DNA of 10,060 bases from Alphaproteobacteria bacterium UBA6544 (GCA_002434595.1 DJKK01000270.1:1-10060); one strand, 5' to 3'; counted from the first letter of the stretch, positions 1 through 7,296 are shown. The notes: generated from the sequence alone by a model not told the origin. Made by a program: numbers and translations.

Positions 1-2079
1 GGTCGCCATGGCACGGCGTAACCGGTCCGCCTCCGACGGTTCAAAGCCAGCACCGACGATAGCTATCTTCATCGCCTGTTCCTGGAACAGCGGCACTCCG
101 AGCGTCTTCTCCAGCACCTGACGCAGGGTTTTGGAGGGATAGGTCACCTGTTCCTCACCATTCCGGCGGCGCAGATAAGGGTGCACCATATCGCCCTGAA
201 TCGGCCCCGGACGCACGATCGCAACTTCGATCACCAGATCATAGAAATTGCGCGGTTTCATACGTGGCAGAAACGACATCTGAGCCCGGCTCTCAACCTG
301 GAACACACCGAGCGAATCCGCCTTACACAGCATGTCGTAGACGGCGCTATCCTCCGACGGCACGGTGGCAAGGTCATAATTCCGGCCATGATGACGACGC
401 AACAGATCAAATCCGCGGTGGATGCAGCTCAGCATGCCAAGGCCCAGCACGTCGATCTTGAGAATACCAAGGGCATCGAGATCGTCTTTGTCCCATTCGA
501 TGACGGTACGGTCTTCCATCGCCGCGTTTTCGACCGGCACCACTCCATCGAGACGGCCGCGCGTGATTACGAAGCCACCGACATGCTGAGATAGATGGCG
601 CGGGAAACCGATCAATTCCTTGGTGAGACGCAGCGCCAGGCGGAGACGCCTGTCAGAGAGGTCGAACCCCATTTCCCTTGCCCGCTCATCCTCCAAGCCA
701 TCGCCCCAGCGCCCCCAGGTCTGAGAGGCCAGTGCCGCAACCGTATCTTCCGACAGGCCAAGCGCTTTGCCGACTTCGCGGATCGCACGGCGGGTCCGGT
801 AATGAATCACCGTCGCCGTCATACCGGCGCGCTCCCGACCGTATTTGGCGTAGATGTACTGGATTACCTCCTCGCGACGGTCATGTTCGAAATCAACATC
901 GATGTCCGGCGGCTCATTGCGTTCCGCCGAGACAAAGCGCTCGAACAGCAGGTCGACACGAGAGGGATCGACGGCGGTAATGCCGAGACAATAACAGACG
1001 GCTGAATTCGCTGCCGATCCCCGTCCCTGGCATAGAATGTCGTTCTCACGCGCAAACCGCACCGCATCATGCACGGTCAGAAAGTACGGTGCATAGGAAA
1101 GCTCACCGATCTGCTTCAGTTCGTGCTCGACCTGTTCGCGAACTGCGCGTGGTACACCCCCGGGATAGCGACGTTTAGCGCCCTCCCAAGTCTGCATCTC
1201 AAGTGCTTCTTGCGGCGCCGTACCGTCCGGCGACACCTCGTCGGGATACTCGTAGCGCAGCTCATCGAGGGTGAAGTCACATCTCTCCGAAATCTCCACG
1301 GTCCGGGCAACCGCGTCCGGATAATCGCGGAAGAGCAACGCCATTTCACCCGGCGCCTTAAGGCGGCATTCCGCGTTCGGCGCCAGCTGGTATCCCGCCT
1401 CATCGATCGTGCATTTCTCACGGAGACAGGCTAATATGTCAGCAAGAGGGCGGCGTGTTGGGCTGTGCATATGGACATCGTTCCCGGCCACCAGCGGGAC
1501 GCTACATTTTTCTGCAATATCAGATAAGTAGGACAATCTATCCGCATCGTCACCACGCATAAGATTATTGCCTACTATATAGCAATTGCCGGGAAATGCG
1601 GTGGCAAGCTCGGCAAGTTGGCCCGCAAATTCCGGTACCGCAGAATTGCCCGGCGCCCGATGATCGGCATCATGAATCGAAATGGCATTATCGACGTCTG
1701 GCACGAGCAAAAAAATCGTCCCCTCTCCCCACTCCAGCACATCGCGGCGGATGATTTCACACGCGCCCTTAGGGGCTCGGCGGCGGCCGACAGTAATCAA
1801 ACGGCAAAGCCGCCCATAGGCCGTTCGGCTGGTTGGATACGCGAGGAGGCTGGCACCGTCGACAAGGTCGAGCCGCGCGCCCACGCAATAGCGAATTCCC
1901 GCCTCCTTTGCCGCTATATGCCCCCGAACCACACCGGCAAGACTGTTACGGTCGGCAATGCCAACCGCCGCATGACCGAAGGCGGCTGCCTGGAGCACCA
2001 TCTCTTCCGGATGAGAGGCCCCGCGCAAAAAACTGAAATTTGTAGTTACCTGAAGTTCGGCATAGCACGACTGACTCAT
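1..2079 (-). CDS. dnaE2: Error-prone DNA polymerase DnaE2 (ImuC), N-terminal 693 residues, cut by window edge
   Basis: DnaE2 is the C-family polymerase of the SOS mutasome and performs translesion synthesis with ImuA and ImuB. The visible part starts MSQSCYAELQVTTNFSFLRG, the typical start of the N-terminal PHP domain, with a HAAVGIADRNSLAGVVRGH stretch around residues 36-54. The palm domain shows GRGSAANSAVCYCLGITA and then PDIDVDFEHDRREEV, whose acidic residues D392, D394 and D396 include the first two catalytic aspartates. A third, D543, lies in LKIDVLGLGML. The fragment ends in a C-family block with GVFQVESRAQM, RPGPIQGDMVHPYL and LFQEQAMKIA. The frame is open throughout and runs off the left edge; the family is usually about 1,000-1,100 residues, so roughly the last third is missing. 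The ATG at 2079 overlaps the imuB stop (ATGA), implying translational coupling. An alternative upstream ATG at 2092 is out of frame. Identification is very secure. Confidence 0.97.
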   Translation of the reverse strand, partial: MSQSCYAELQVTTNFSFLRGASHPEEMVLQAAAFGHAAVGIADRNSLAGVVRGHIAAKEAGIRYCVGARLDLVDGASLLAYPTSRTAYGRLCRLITVGRRRAPKGACEIIRRDVLEWGEGTIFLLVPDVDNAISIHDADHRAPGNSAVPEFAGQLAELATAFPGNCYIVGNNLMRGDDADRLSYLSDIAEKCSVPLVAGNDVHMHSPTRRPLADILACLREKCTIDEAGYQLAPNAECRLKAPGEMALLFRDYPDAVARTVEISERCDFTLDELRYEYPDEVSPDGTAPQEALEMQTWEGAKRRYPGGVPRAVREQVEHELKQIGELSYAPYFLTVHDAVRFARENDILCQGRGSAANSAVCYCLGITAVDPSRVDLLFERFVSAERNEPPDIDVDFEHDRREEVIQYIYAKYGRERAGMTATVIHYRTRRAIREVGKALGLSEDTVAALASQTWGRWGDGLEDERAREMGFDLSDRRLRLALRLTKELIGFPRHLSQHVGGFVITRGRLDGVVPVENAAMEDRTVIEWDKDDLDALGILKIDVLGLGMLSCIHRGFDLLRRHHGRNYDLATVPSEDSAVYDMLCKADSLGVFQVESRAQMSFLPRMKPRNFYDLVIEVAIVRPGPIQGDMVHPYLRRRNGEEQVTYPSKTLRQVLEKTLGVPLFQEQAMKIAIVGAGFEPSEADRLRRAMAT

Positions 2080-3608
2080 GCGAATATCCCATGGACGAAC
2101 CAACAACTTTCCTCGACACCACCTCCCTCCCGGAATAACCAGAGCCGCCGCCCTTCGGCATCTTCAATGCGCCAATAATCACGCGCGCCACCGGCCCAGT
2201 TCCGGTCCTGTCGCCACCATTCGGGGGAAATCCGTTCGGGCCCATCGGTACGGCGCAGCTGATGAACTCTCCCACGCCAGCGAAACATCGCCGGCGGCGA
2301 CCCGTCGCGCTCCTCCGGCGTCATCGGCGTCATCGCTTCCGGATCGACCAGCAACCGGATCGGCCGTCGATTTAGTCGGGGACGGTGCCTTAATTCAGGA
2401 ATTGAGGCACCGTCTCCGACCAAATTATCCCCAGCCAGCCGCTGTGCGCGATCGGGTAAATGACTCTCGAATGCCTGCAGGCGATGCAAACGGCCGAAAC
2501 CAAGACGGTTACCGAGGCGGTCGAGTAGCGCTCCTATGCCTTCCTCTGTTTCTGTACGGGTTCCCTGCATCACCGCCTGCTCGGGTGCCTGCTTCTCCGT
2601 TACCGCCGCTGCCAGCACCATGGTCTCGATGCCGAATCCAGGGTCGACTGTCACCAGTTCTTCCTGAAAAAGACAGGCGAGATGCGCCGGATCACGGGTT
2701 GCTCGTGCGGTACCGATCGCAATTTCTTGAAACGACCCATCGACCCGGAAAAACGTCAGTTCGAACCGCCGACCACCACGCGAGGCACGCGCCAAATCCG
2801 CCGACAAATCGACAAGCAAACGCTCCAAGCCGCGCGCAATGTCATCTGCATGTCCGATTGCTTCCGCAAAGGCGAGCCGATTGCGAAACGGTGCAACGGG
2901 ACGGCGGGGCGAGATCGGTTCAGCAACACGACCGAGGGCTTCGTCCAGACGGCGCGCGGCCACGTCGCCAAACCGGGCGACGACAGTGGCACGCGGTAAA
3001 GGATAAAGATCACCGATCCGACGCAATCCAAGACGACTAAGCGATGCCGCAATCTCCGGCTCCAAGCGCAATCCCGCGATCGGCAGCGCCGCGATGGCGT
3101 CGCGCGTCTCCCCCTCTTCAATGATAACCGACTGGCCCGCAAACCGCGCGCACGCCCAAGCAGATCCTGGTGTCGGCGCCAGTGCTGCACGCGCAGCGAA
3201 ACCGAAGCCCCGGATGCGGGCGAGCAGATCCGACATCACCGCAGCCTCACCACCGAAGAGGTGGGCACAGCCGGCAATATCGAGCCAAACACCGTCCTGC
3301 CCCTCAACGGCGGTCCAGGGCGTATAACGACCGCACCAATCCGCAAGACGGCTGAGCAAGGCTTCCGTCGCCACCAGGTCGTCGGGTTCAACCATCACAT
3401 CCGGAGCCAGCGCCCTCGCATCGGCAAGCGCCATACCGGATGAAAGCCCCACGGCTTCCGCCGCTGCATCGACCGCGGTCAGTAAACGCCGTCCACGACA
3501 ATCAGCGGTCAGAACGAAAGGACGATCAGACGAGACGGAATCGTTCCGACGCCGCACCCGGTCGGTCCCCAGCTTCTGCAGCCAGAGCGAGATCACCCGA
3601 CGCGTCAT
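2076..3608 (-). CDS. imuB: ImuB, Y-family-like mutasome protein (510 aa)
   Basis: ImuB is a catalytically inactive Y-family polymerase relative that links ImuA, DnaE2 and the sliding clamp during SOS mutagenesis. The chosen ATG gives MTRRVISLWLQKLGTDRVRR, the usual family start. It has an AGG-type ribosome site (GGAAGG, about 9 bases upstream). An in-frame ATG at 3641 would add 11 residues without family support. Family landmarks in order are DGVWLDIAGCAHLFGGE, LGLRRIGDLYPLPRA, an ALGRVAEP-type segment, DRLGNRLG, and the C-terminal block GPERISPEWWR, RDYWRIEDAEGRRLWLFREG and WFVHGIFA. The N-terminus lacks the metal-binding acidic motif of active Y-family enzymes, as expected. Residues about 395-413 (LVGDGASIPELRHRPRLN) are encoded by a 54-bp palindrome and fall just before the conserved RPIRLL segment. 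They look like an inserted loop. No convincing clamp-binding motif was seen near QAPEQAVMQG, though this is only an eye judgement. Confidence 0.95.
   Translation of the reverse strand: MTRRVISLWLQKLGTDRVRRRNDSVSSDRPFVLTADCRGRRLLTAVDAAAEAVGLSSGMALADARALAPDVMVEPDDLVATEALLSRLADWCGRYTPWTAVEGQDGVWLDIAGCAHLFGGEAAVMSDLLARIRGFGFAARAALAPTPGSAWACARFAGQSVIIEEGETRDAIAALPIAGLRLEPEIAASLSRLGLRRIGDLYPLPRATVVARFGDVAARRLDEALGRVAEPISPRRPVAPFRNRLAFAEAIGHADDIARGLERLLVDLSADLARASRGGRRFELTFFRVDGSFQEIAIGTARATRDPAHLACLFQEELVTVDPGFGIETMVLAAAVTEKQAPEQAVMQGTRTETEEGIGALLDRLGNRLGFGRLHRLQAFESHLPDRAQRLAGDNLVGDGASIPELRHRPRLNRRPIRLLVDPEAMTPMTPEERDGSPPAMFRWRGRVHQLRRTDGPERISPEWWRQDRNWAGGARDYWRIEDAEGRRLWLFREGGGVEESCWFVHGIFA
2371..2424. 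repeat. 54-bp near-perfect palindrome inside imuB
   Basis: The arms 2371-2396 and 2399-2424 are inverted repeats of 26 nt with 23 matches, separated by AG. The arm core is GTCGGGGACGGTGCC on one side and GGCACCGTCTCCGAC on the other. The length is a multiple of three and the element is read through in imuB as about 18 residues (LVGDGASIPELRHRPRLN). There is no T-tract and it lies within coding sequence about 300 bp before the gene end, so it is not a terminator. It resembles in-frame palindromic elements (Rickettsia RPE type) or REP-like units moved by IS200-type transposases. No second copy is present in the window. Confidence 0.85.
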
Positions 3609-4269
3609 GGTATTTCGCCTTCCATTCATTCTCAGCACCAACCGTGCCGCGGCAACGGCGTAAAATCAGGCGCCAACCACCACAAGGTTCCGGATCAACC
3701 CGCCATCGGCTCGCTACCGCACTCGGTGCGAGACACCCCTCGCCGCTCCTCTCACGCAGTACCATGCCAATCGTGCGGCCCGCTTCCGCGGCCAATTGCA
3801 GACGGCGACTCTCAATCAGGCCAATATCTGCCTCAGGCTCCGCAATAACCGCCGCCGGCGCCGTCGAACGCAATCCTTCTTCCATTACCCAGAGCATTTC
3901 CTTCGCGCCGCGACAGCGGGCAAGAACGAGACGAGACGGGTCAAGGCCAAGAGCCGCAAGCCCCGGCCCATAAGGTTCTTCTCGGCACGTTACATCGAGA
4001 CACCAAAGGACCGTTCCCGCAAGGCGCCCGGCAACTACAGCAGCAAGAGAGGACGCGGCGGCGCCGAGAAATTCATGTACCGCGCCTACCGCGAGCCCAC
4101 CTTCGGGTAAATAACCATCGATTTCCGGTATACCGAGCCCGACCGCACTTCCAATCGGACGCCCACCCCTTTCGAGAGATGCGACGCGACGACGCAAATC
4201 AGCCAATATGTCGCATCGGACAGAAAGGTCGGTAATTTCGTCTGATACAGGAAGCGCAGCAGCGGGCAT
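3526..4269 (-). CDS. imuA: ImuA, RecA-like SOS mutasome protein (247 aa)
   Basis: ImuA is a RecA/SulA-like accessory factor needed with ImuB and DnaE2 for damage-induced mutagenesis. Family features seen are an N-terminal helix (DILADLRRRVASLE, residues 20-33), the degenerate P-loop region IDGYLPEGGLAVGAVHEFLG (50-69, no GKT/S), VLWCLD (87-92), EPYGPGLAALGLDPSRLVLA (98-117), VMEEGLRS (128-135), ESRRLQLAAE (153-162) and SRWRVDPEP (188-196). The tail ends LAAEAGDRPGAASERFRLV, as ImuA proteins commonly do, so the 83-bp overlap with imuB is probably real and not a missed stop. The start is supported by AGGAG at 4276-4280, six bases before ATG. A GAAC-N7-GAAC box 31 bp upstream indicates LexA control of the whole operon. 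Confidence 0.93.
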   Translation of the reverse strand: MPAAALPVSDEITDLSVRCDILADLRRRVASLERGGRPIGSAVGLGIPEIDGYLPEGGLAVGAVHEFLGAAASSLAAVVAGRLAGTVLWCLDVTCREEPYGPGLAALGLDPSRLVLARCRGAKEMLWVMEEGLRSTAPAAVIAEPEADIGLIESRRLQLAAEAGRTIGMVLRERSGEGCLAPSAVASRWRVDPEPCGGWRLILRRCRGTVGAENEWKAKYHDASGDLALAAEAGDRPGAASERFRLV

Positions 4270-4299
4270 TCGTGACTCCTACCTCTCTAAGCTCCATTT

Positions 4300-4314
4300 G
4301 TTCACTTTTTGTTC
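4300..4314 (-). promoter_or_regulatory. LexA (SOS) box GTTC-N7-GTTC
   Basis: The plus strand reads GTTC ACTTTTT GTTC (GAAC-N7-GAAC on the minus strand), an exact match to the alphaproteobacterial LexA operator. It lies 31 bp upstream of imuA and overlaps the predicted -10 element. LexA binding would therefore block transcription of imuA-imuB-dnaE2 until DNA damage. Confidence 0.9.
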
Positions 4315-4339
4315 TATATTTTCCACCCCCGCACGTCAA
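4311..4339 (-). promoter_or_regulatory. Predicted sigma70-type promoter of imuA-imuB-dnaE2
   Basis: On the minus strand TTGACG (4339-4334) is followed by a 17-bp spacer and TAGAAC (4316-4311). The -35 matches five of six consensus positions; the -10 is weaker. TATAGA, two bases closer, is an alternative -10 with a 15-bp spacer. The -10 contains one GAAC half of the LexA box, the usual layout of a repressible SOS promoter. The -35 also overlaps the stop codon of the decayed cyclase-like remnant. Confidence 0.6.
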
Positions 4340-4542
4340 GCCTGCGACCGGTTGCTCTGAATGTCGCCACGTCTCGCAGACAAGGCCTCCGTAGCGATCC
4401 GATAGAATATCAAAGGGTCGGGAAAGCCCTTCAGCGTCGTCTCACCCCGGGCAACGTCCAGTCCTTCGGCAACAGGGACCACTGCTGAATCGCGCAAGAA
4501 TTCCTTGCAAAAGAAGAGGACCTATATATCGACCTCCGAACA
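4336..4542 (-). pseudogene. Remnant of class III adenylate/guanylate cyclase-type protein, C-terminal fragment
   Basis: The minus strand encodes SEVDI, then a TAG stop (4524-4522), then VLFFCKEFLRDSAVVP, GETTLKGFPDPLIFYRI and a tail ending RSQA before TGA (4338-4336). The pattern of a receptor-like SxEF segment followed by G-E-x-x-L-K-G-F-x-x-P is typical of the end of class III nucleotidyl cyclase domains. A second in-frame stop (TAG at 4545-4543) lies just upstream and there is no upstream catalytic domain in the window. The piece is therefore a decayed C-terminal remnant. Assignment rests on a short stretch, so the family call is moderate. Confidence 0.5.
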
Positions 4543-4640
4543 CTAAGCTTCCGGTTCGTCTACAACCGCACACGGTCGACCAACCCGCTTACACGCTCAG
4601 ACGGTACAGCGAACATGTTACAGGTACTTTGGACGAGAAG

Positions 4641-5021
4641 AGGCGTAAGTAGATTAACTTCTATGACCGGATTGAACGAGATGGCATCATGGACGATGCG
4701 GTTGCCAAATCAGCCGCAAAATTCCGCAGGGTGTTCGAGAAATGAGACATACGTCTCGCGAGGCAATAATACCTACTAGGTGACGACCTCTCGGTGGTCG
4801 ACGTAGCGTGGTATGTCTATACGCACCGGCTGCGGTTGGCAGGCTATCCGATGGGCCTGCTGAAACCCGAGGTCGACGCTTGGTTCCTAACGCTGCACGC
4901 CCGTCCAGCCTTCGCAAACGGTCTCGCCATCACCGAACAGACGAAGCGACTTGTCGCGCAAAATCACCGCATACAAGAAGAAAGCGGACGAACATTACCC
5001 GAGATCGCCGGATGGCAATGA
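4641..5021 (+). pseudogene. Decayed glutathione S-transferase, C-terminal half, three in-frame stops
   Basis: One reading frame carries INFYDRIERDGIMDDAVAKS, KFRRVFEK, stop, DIRLARQ, stop, then YLLGDDLSVVDVAWYVYTHR, LRLAGYP and ARPAFANG, ending IAGWQ and TGA at 5019-5021. The YLLGDDLSVVDVAW block is the conserved N-capping and hydrophobic-staple region of the GST C-terminal helical domain. All pieces sit in the same frame, interrupted by TAG (4650-4652), TGA (4743-4745) and TAA (4767-4769). No thioredoxin-fold N-terminal half was recognised upstream. An ATG-less open stretch from about 4794 could still be translated as 75 residues, but it would lack a complete domain. The left boundary is approximate. 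Confidence 0.75.
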
Positions 5022-5096
5022 CACGCCATTTCCCACATGCCTTCCGCTTCGATACCAACAGCGCTAGTATTGGAACAAGATTTGAGGGGGAGACTG

Positions 5097-5435
5097 ATGG
5101 GCCAAATTATCGCTGTCGTAACTTATGCGATGCCGGAAGGTAAGGATCGCCCGACCGCCGTGCAGATGTTCCCGGATTCAATTCCGCGCTACATGGCAAC
5201 GGAAGGATTGTTGCGTAAGAACGTTCTATATCGCGAAGGTCTGGGTGGCGGAATTTATCTTTGGGAGAGCCAAGAAGCCTCAGACCGCGCTTATAATGCG
5301 GAGTGGAAAGAGTATATGACGGAAAAGTACAAACATCCGCCGCGTATCGAGATATATGAAATGCCCATTACGATGGATCGCGAGTTCGATTGTGTTTACG
5401 ACGATGGCGCGGTCGTTCCGGACGCGGCGGAATAA
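5097..5435 (+). CDS. YdhR-like putative monooxygenase, small dimeric alpha/beta-barrel protein (112 aa)
   Basis: The protein is short and soluble with no signal peptide or membrane segment. It reads MGQIIAVVTYAMPEG, then PDSIPRYMATEGLLRKNVLY (residues 27-46), GGGIYLWESQEASDRAYNAE (50-69) and PRIEIYEMPITMD. This order of a beta strand, a helix leading to GLLRK, a GG-x-YLWES strand and an EW helix before PRIE matches the YdhR-type putative monooxygenase group of the dimeric alpha/beta-barrel superfamily. Its substrate is unknown. The ATG at 5097 is chosen over the in-frame ATG at 5037 because GAGGGGGAG (5084-5092) precedes it at good spacing, and the extra 20 residues look like non-coding sequence. 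It lies upstream of the GMC-SDR-Ldh2 genes on the same strand, 223 bp away, so cotranscription is possible but unproven. Confidence 0.65.
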   Translation: MGQIIAVVTYAMPEGKDRPTAVQMFPDSIPRYMATEGLLRKNVLYREGLGGGIYLWESQEASDRAYNAEWKEYMTEKYKHPPRIEIYEMPITMDREFDCVYDDGAVVPDAAE

Positions 5436-5658
5436 AAAAATTATTACCGCCTCATTCATGAGGAAGATCCCGACACTGTGTTGGTCTTGCCGGGAATTTG
5501 CTCGCTTGCTGATATTTTCCCGAAGAACAGGGTTGCCAAGGCTACGAATAAAAGTAATTGTATAGATGTTGTTATTTTTTCCACAAACTTTAAAACATTT
5601 TTATTAATAATGTCTGTATAAAATTATTTATTATTGAATAAATACGCGGAATGATAAT
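5436..5658. other. AT-rich leader between YdhR-like gene and GMC oxidoreductase gene
   Basis: GC drops sharply here; 5561-5660 has 18 G/C in 100 bases, far below the flanking genes. The first part holds a small hairpin (CCTCAT at 5450-5455 with ATGAGG at 5458-5463), without a T-tract. The frame of the preceding gene stays open after its stop from 5436 to a TAA at 5619-5621 (61 codons). No clear -35/-10 pair was found, but promoter elements are likely in such AT-rich DNA. Confidence 0.5.
5625..5644. promoter_or_regulatory. 8-bp inverted repeat, possible operator or leader hairpin
   Basis: TATTTATT (5625-5632) and AATAAATA (5637-5644) are perfect inverted repeats separated by ATTG. The repeat ends 14 bases before the GMC gene start. 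It could be a regulator binding site or fold in the mRNA leader near the ribosome site. Because the surroundings are very AT-rich, chance occurrence is possible. Confidence 0.3.
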
Positions 5659-7269
5659 TTGAATACTTATGATTTCATTATTGTAGGTGCCGGCTCTTCC
5701 GGTGCGGCACTGGCAGCGCGCCTTTCCGAAGATGGTCGTTATACGGTCCTGCTGCTTGAGGCTGGCGGCAGGGGACGGCATCCGTGGGTCCATATCCCGC
5801 TCGGAGTGGGGCGGCTGCTGACCGATCCACGCTTCGTCTGGCCTTTCAACACCGAGCCGGAAGCGGAACTTCATGATCAGAGCGTTTTCTGGCCACGCGG
5901 AAAGATGTTGGGCGGATCGAGTTCCGTGAACGGCATGCTCTTCGTGCGCGGTGCGCCACATAAGTACGACGAATGGCGCGACGGCAACGAGCCAGGCTGG
6001 GGGTACGAAGAACTCCTCCCGTATTTTCGAAAGATTGAGGATCGACCGGAGAGCGATCATTCAGAAAGGGGCACTGGCGGCCCAATCCGCGTCTCAAGCG
6101 GGAACTACCGCGATCCTTTGTCCGCGGCATTTTTCGAAGCATGTGTCGAGGCGGGTGCCGAAAGGAACGAGGATTACAACGTGCGCTATGAAGGTGTCGG
6201 CTGGTTGCAGTATTCGACCCGTAGCGGACGGCGCAACTCAACCGCGGTCGGATACCTCGACCCGGCGCGGCGACGAACGAATCTGAAGGTTGAAACCGGA
6301 GCACTGGCCGAACGCATTGTATTCGAAGGGAAACGTGCGGTTGGCCTCGACTATACTTTGAACGGCGTCTCGCAAACGGCACGGGCGCGCGGGGAGGTTA
6401 TCCTCTCCGCCGGCCCAATGAATTCGCCCAAACTGTTGGAATTATCCGGCATAGGGCAAGGCAGCATTCTGCAGAATTTGGGAATACCTGTCCTGCATGA
6501 CTTGCAGGGTGTGGGTGAAAATCTCACCGACCATCTGCAGACGCGCATTACCTATGAAACAAACCTGAAGGTTACAATTAACGATATCCTGAACAGCCGC
6601 ATGCGCGGGGCCATGTCTTTCGCGCGCTATCTCACAAATCGGGATGGCCTGATGTCGATATCTTCTGCCACAGTGCATTCGATCATGCGCAGCGACCCAG
6701 ATTTGATGCATCCTGATTTGAAGCTCCAAATCATGCTCGTTTCAGGAAAAGACCGCTACTCAAGGAGCCGGAAGATTGGCGTCGATCCGTTCTCAGGCTT
6801 CAACATAGGTGTCTTTCCAATCTATCCCGAATCCCGCGGTTCAACCCATATTCGCAGCGCGGATCCGAGTGAACCGCCGAAGATCATCGCCAACTATCTG
6901 GGCGCACCGGGCGATCGCGCGCTCATGCTCAAGGGCCTGAAACTGGTTCGAAAAGTTGCCACACAATCCGCAATTGCCCCTCATATTGTGCGTGAGGTCC
7001 GTCCAGGGCCGGAGGTCGATAACGACGACGGACTACTGGACTATGCCCGGCGCAGCGGTCAGACATCCTGGCACCCCATCAGCACGTGCCGCATGGGACG
7101 CGAAGTGACCGACGTGGTCGATCATGATCTGCGCGTTCATGGCATAGAGGGGTTACGCGTCGTCGACAGCTCGATCATGCCGAACATGCCGACTTCCAAT
7201 ACTAACGCGCCATCTATTGTGATCGGTGAAAAAGGCGCAGACCTCATACGTTTGGCTGCCAGCCATTGA
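5659..7269 (+). CDS. GMC-family FAD-dependent alcohol dehydrogenase, choline dehydrogenase-like (536 aa)
   Basis: Glucose-methanol-choline enzymes oxidise an alcohol to an aldehyde or ketone with FAD. The N-terminus DFIIVGAGSSGAALAARLSE contains the dinucleotide-binding GxGxxG (G10, G12, G15) followed by LLLEAGG. GMC signature 1 is seen as PRGKMLGGSSSVNGMLFVRG, and signature 2 as SAGPMNSPKLLELSGIG. The C-terminal substrate domain has SWHPISTCRMG and SNTNAPSIVIGEKGAD. H472 and N516 match the catalytic His/Asn pair, with the same 44-residue spacing as in choline oxidase. Length is normal and there is no signal peptide, so it is probably cytoplasmic. The start is TTG at 5659 with GCGGA about 8 bases upstream; an ATG at 5651 reads only three codons in another frame. 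Substrate cannot be told: BetA-like choline, AlkJ-like aliphatic and aromatic alcohols are all possible. It is the first gene of a probable three-gene operon. Confidence 0.92.
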   Translation: MNTYDFIIVGAGSSGAALAARLSEDGRYTVLLLEAGGRGRHPWVHIPLGVGRLLTDPRFVWPFNTEPEAELHDQSVFWPRGKMLGGSSSVNGMLFVRGAPHKYDEWRDGNEPGWGYEELLPYFRKIEDRPESDHSERGTGGPIRVSSGNYRDPLSAAFFEACVEAGAERNEDYNVRYEGVGWLQYSTRSGRRNSTAVGYLDPARRRTNLKVETGALAERIVFEGKRAVGLDYTLNGVSQTARARGEVILSAGPMNSPKLLELSGIGQGSILQNLGIPVLHDLQGVGENLTDHLQTRITYETNLKVTINDILNSRMRGAMSFARYLTNRDGLMSISSATVHSIMRSDPDLMHPDLKLQIMLVSGKDRYSRSRKIGVDPFSGFNIGVFPIYPESRGSTHIRSADPSEPPKIIANYLGAPGDRALMLKGLKLVRKVATQSAIAPHIVREVRPGPEVDNDDGLLDYARRSGQTSWHPISTCRMGREVTDVVDHDLRVHGIEGLRVVDSSIMPNMPTSNTNAPSIVIGEKGADLIRLAASH

Positions 7270-7296
7270 TCAACAATCACATCTCATCAGCGACCT

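Noticed and set aside
181..1005. Two consecutive plus-strand open frames opposite dnaE2
   Set aside because: They are antisense shadows of a highly conserved polymerase frame; the His/Arg-rich translation and lack of ribosome sites do not support genes.
1618..2178. 186-codon plus-strand open frame
   Set aside because: It is antisense to the DnaE2 PHP domain and to the imuB end, with no recognisable domain.
2371..2424. Palindrome as an intrinsic terminator
   Set aside because: It lies inside imuB before conserved C-terminal residues, has no T-tract on either strand, and dnaE2 downstream must be transcribed through it.
2078..3040. 320-codon plus-strand open frame opposite imuB
   Set aside because: It is antisense to a clearly conserved imuB sequence, has low-complexity Arg/Pro/Ala-rich composition, and matches no family.
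3609..3641. Upstream ATG (3641) as imuB start
   Set aside because: The extra 11 residues are not like ImuB starts, and the downstream ATG at 3608 has a good ribosome site and begins with the family sequence.
4743..4769. In-frame TGA/TAA in the GST sequence as recoding (selenocysteine or readthrough)
   Set aside because: Three different stop codons occur in the frame and the conserved positions do not call for selenocysteine; pseudogene decay explains it better.
5037..5096. Upstream ATG (5037) as start of the YdhR-like gene
   Set aside because: The ATG at 5097 has a strong purine-rich ribosome site and starts directly at the first beta strand; the upstream 20 codons look non-coding.
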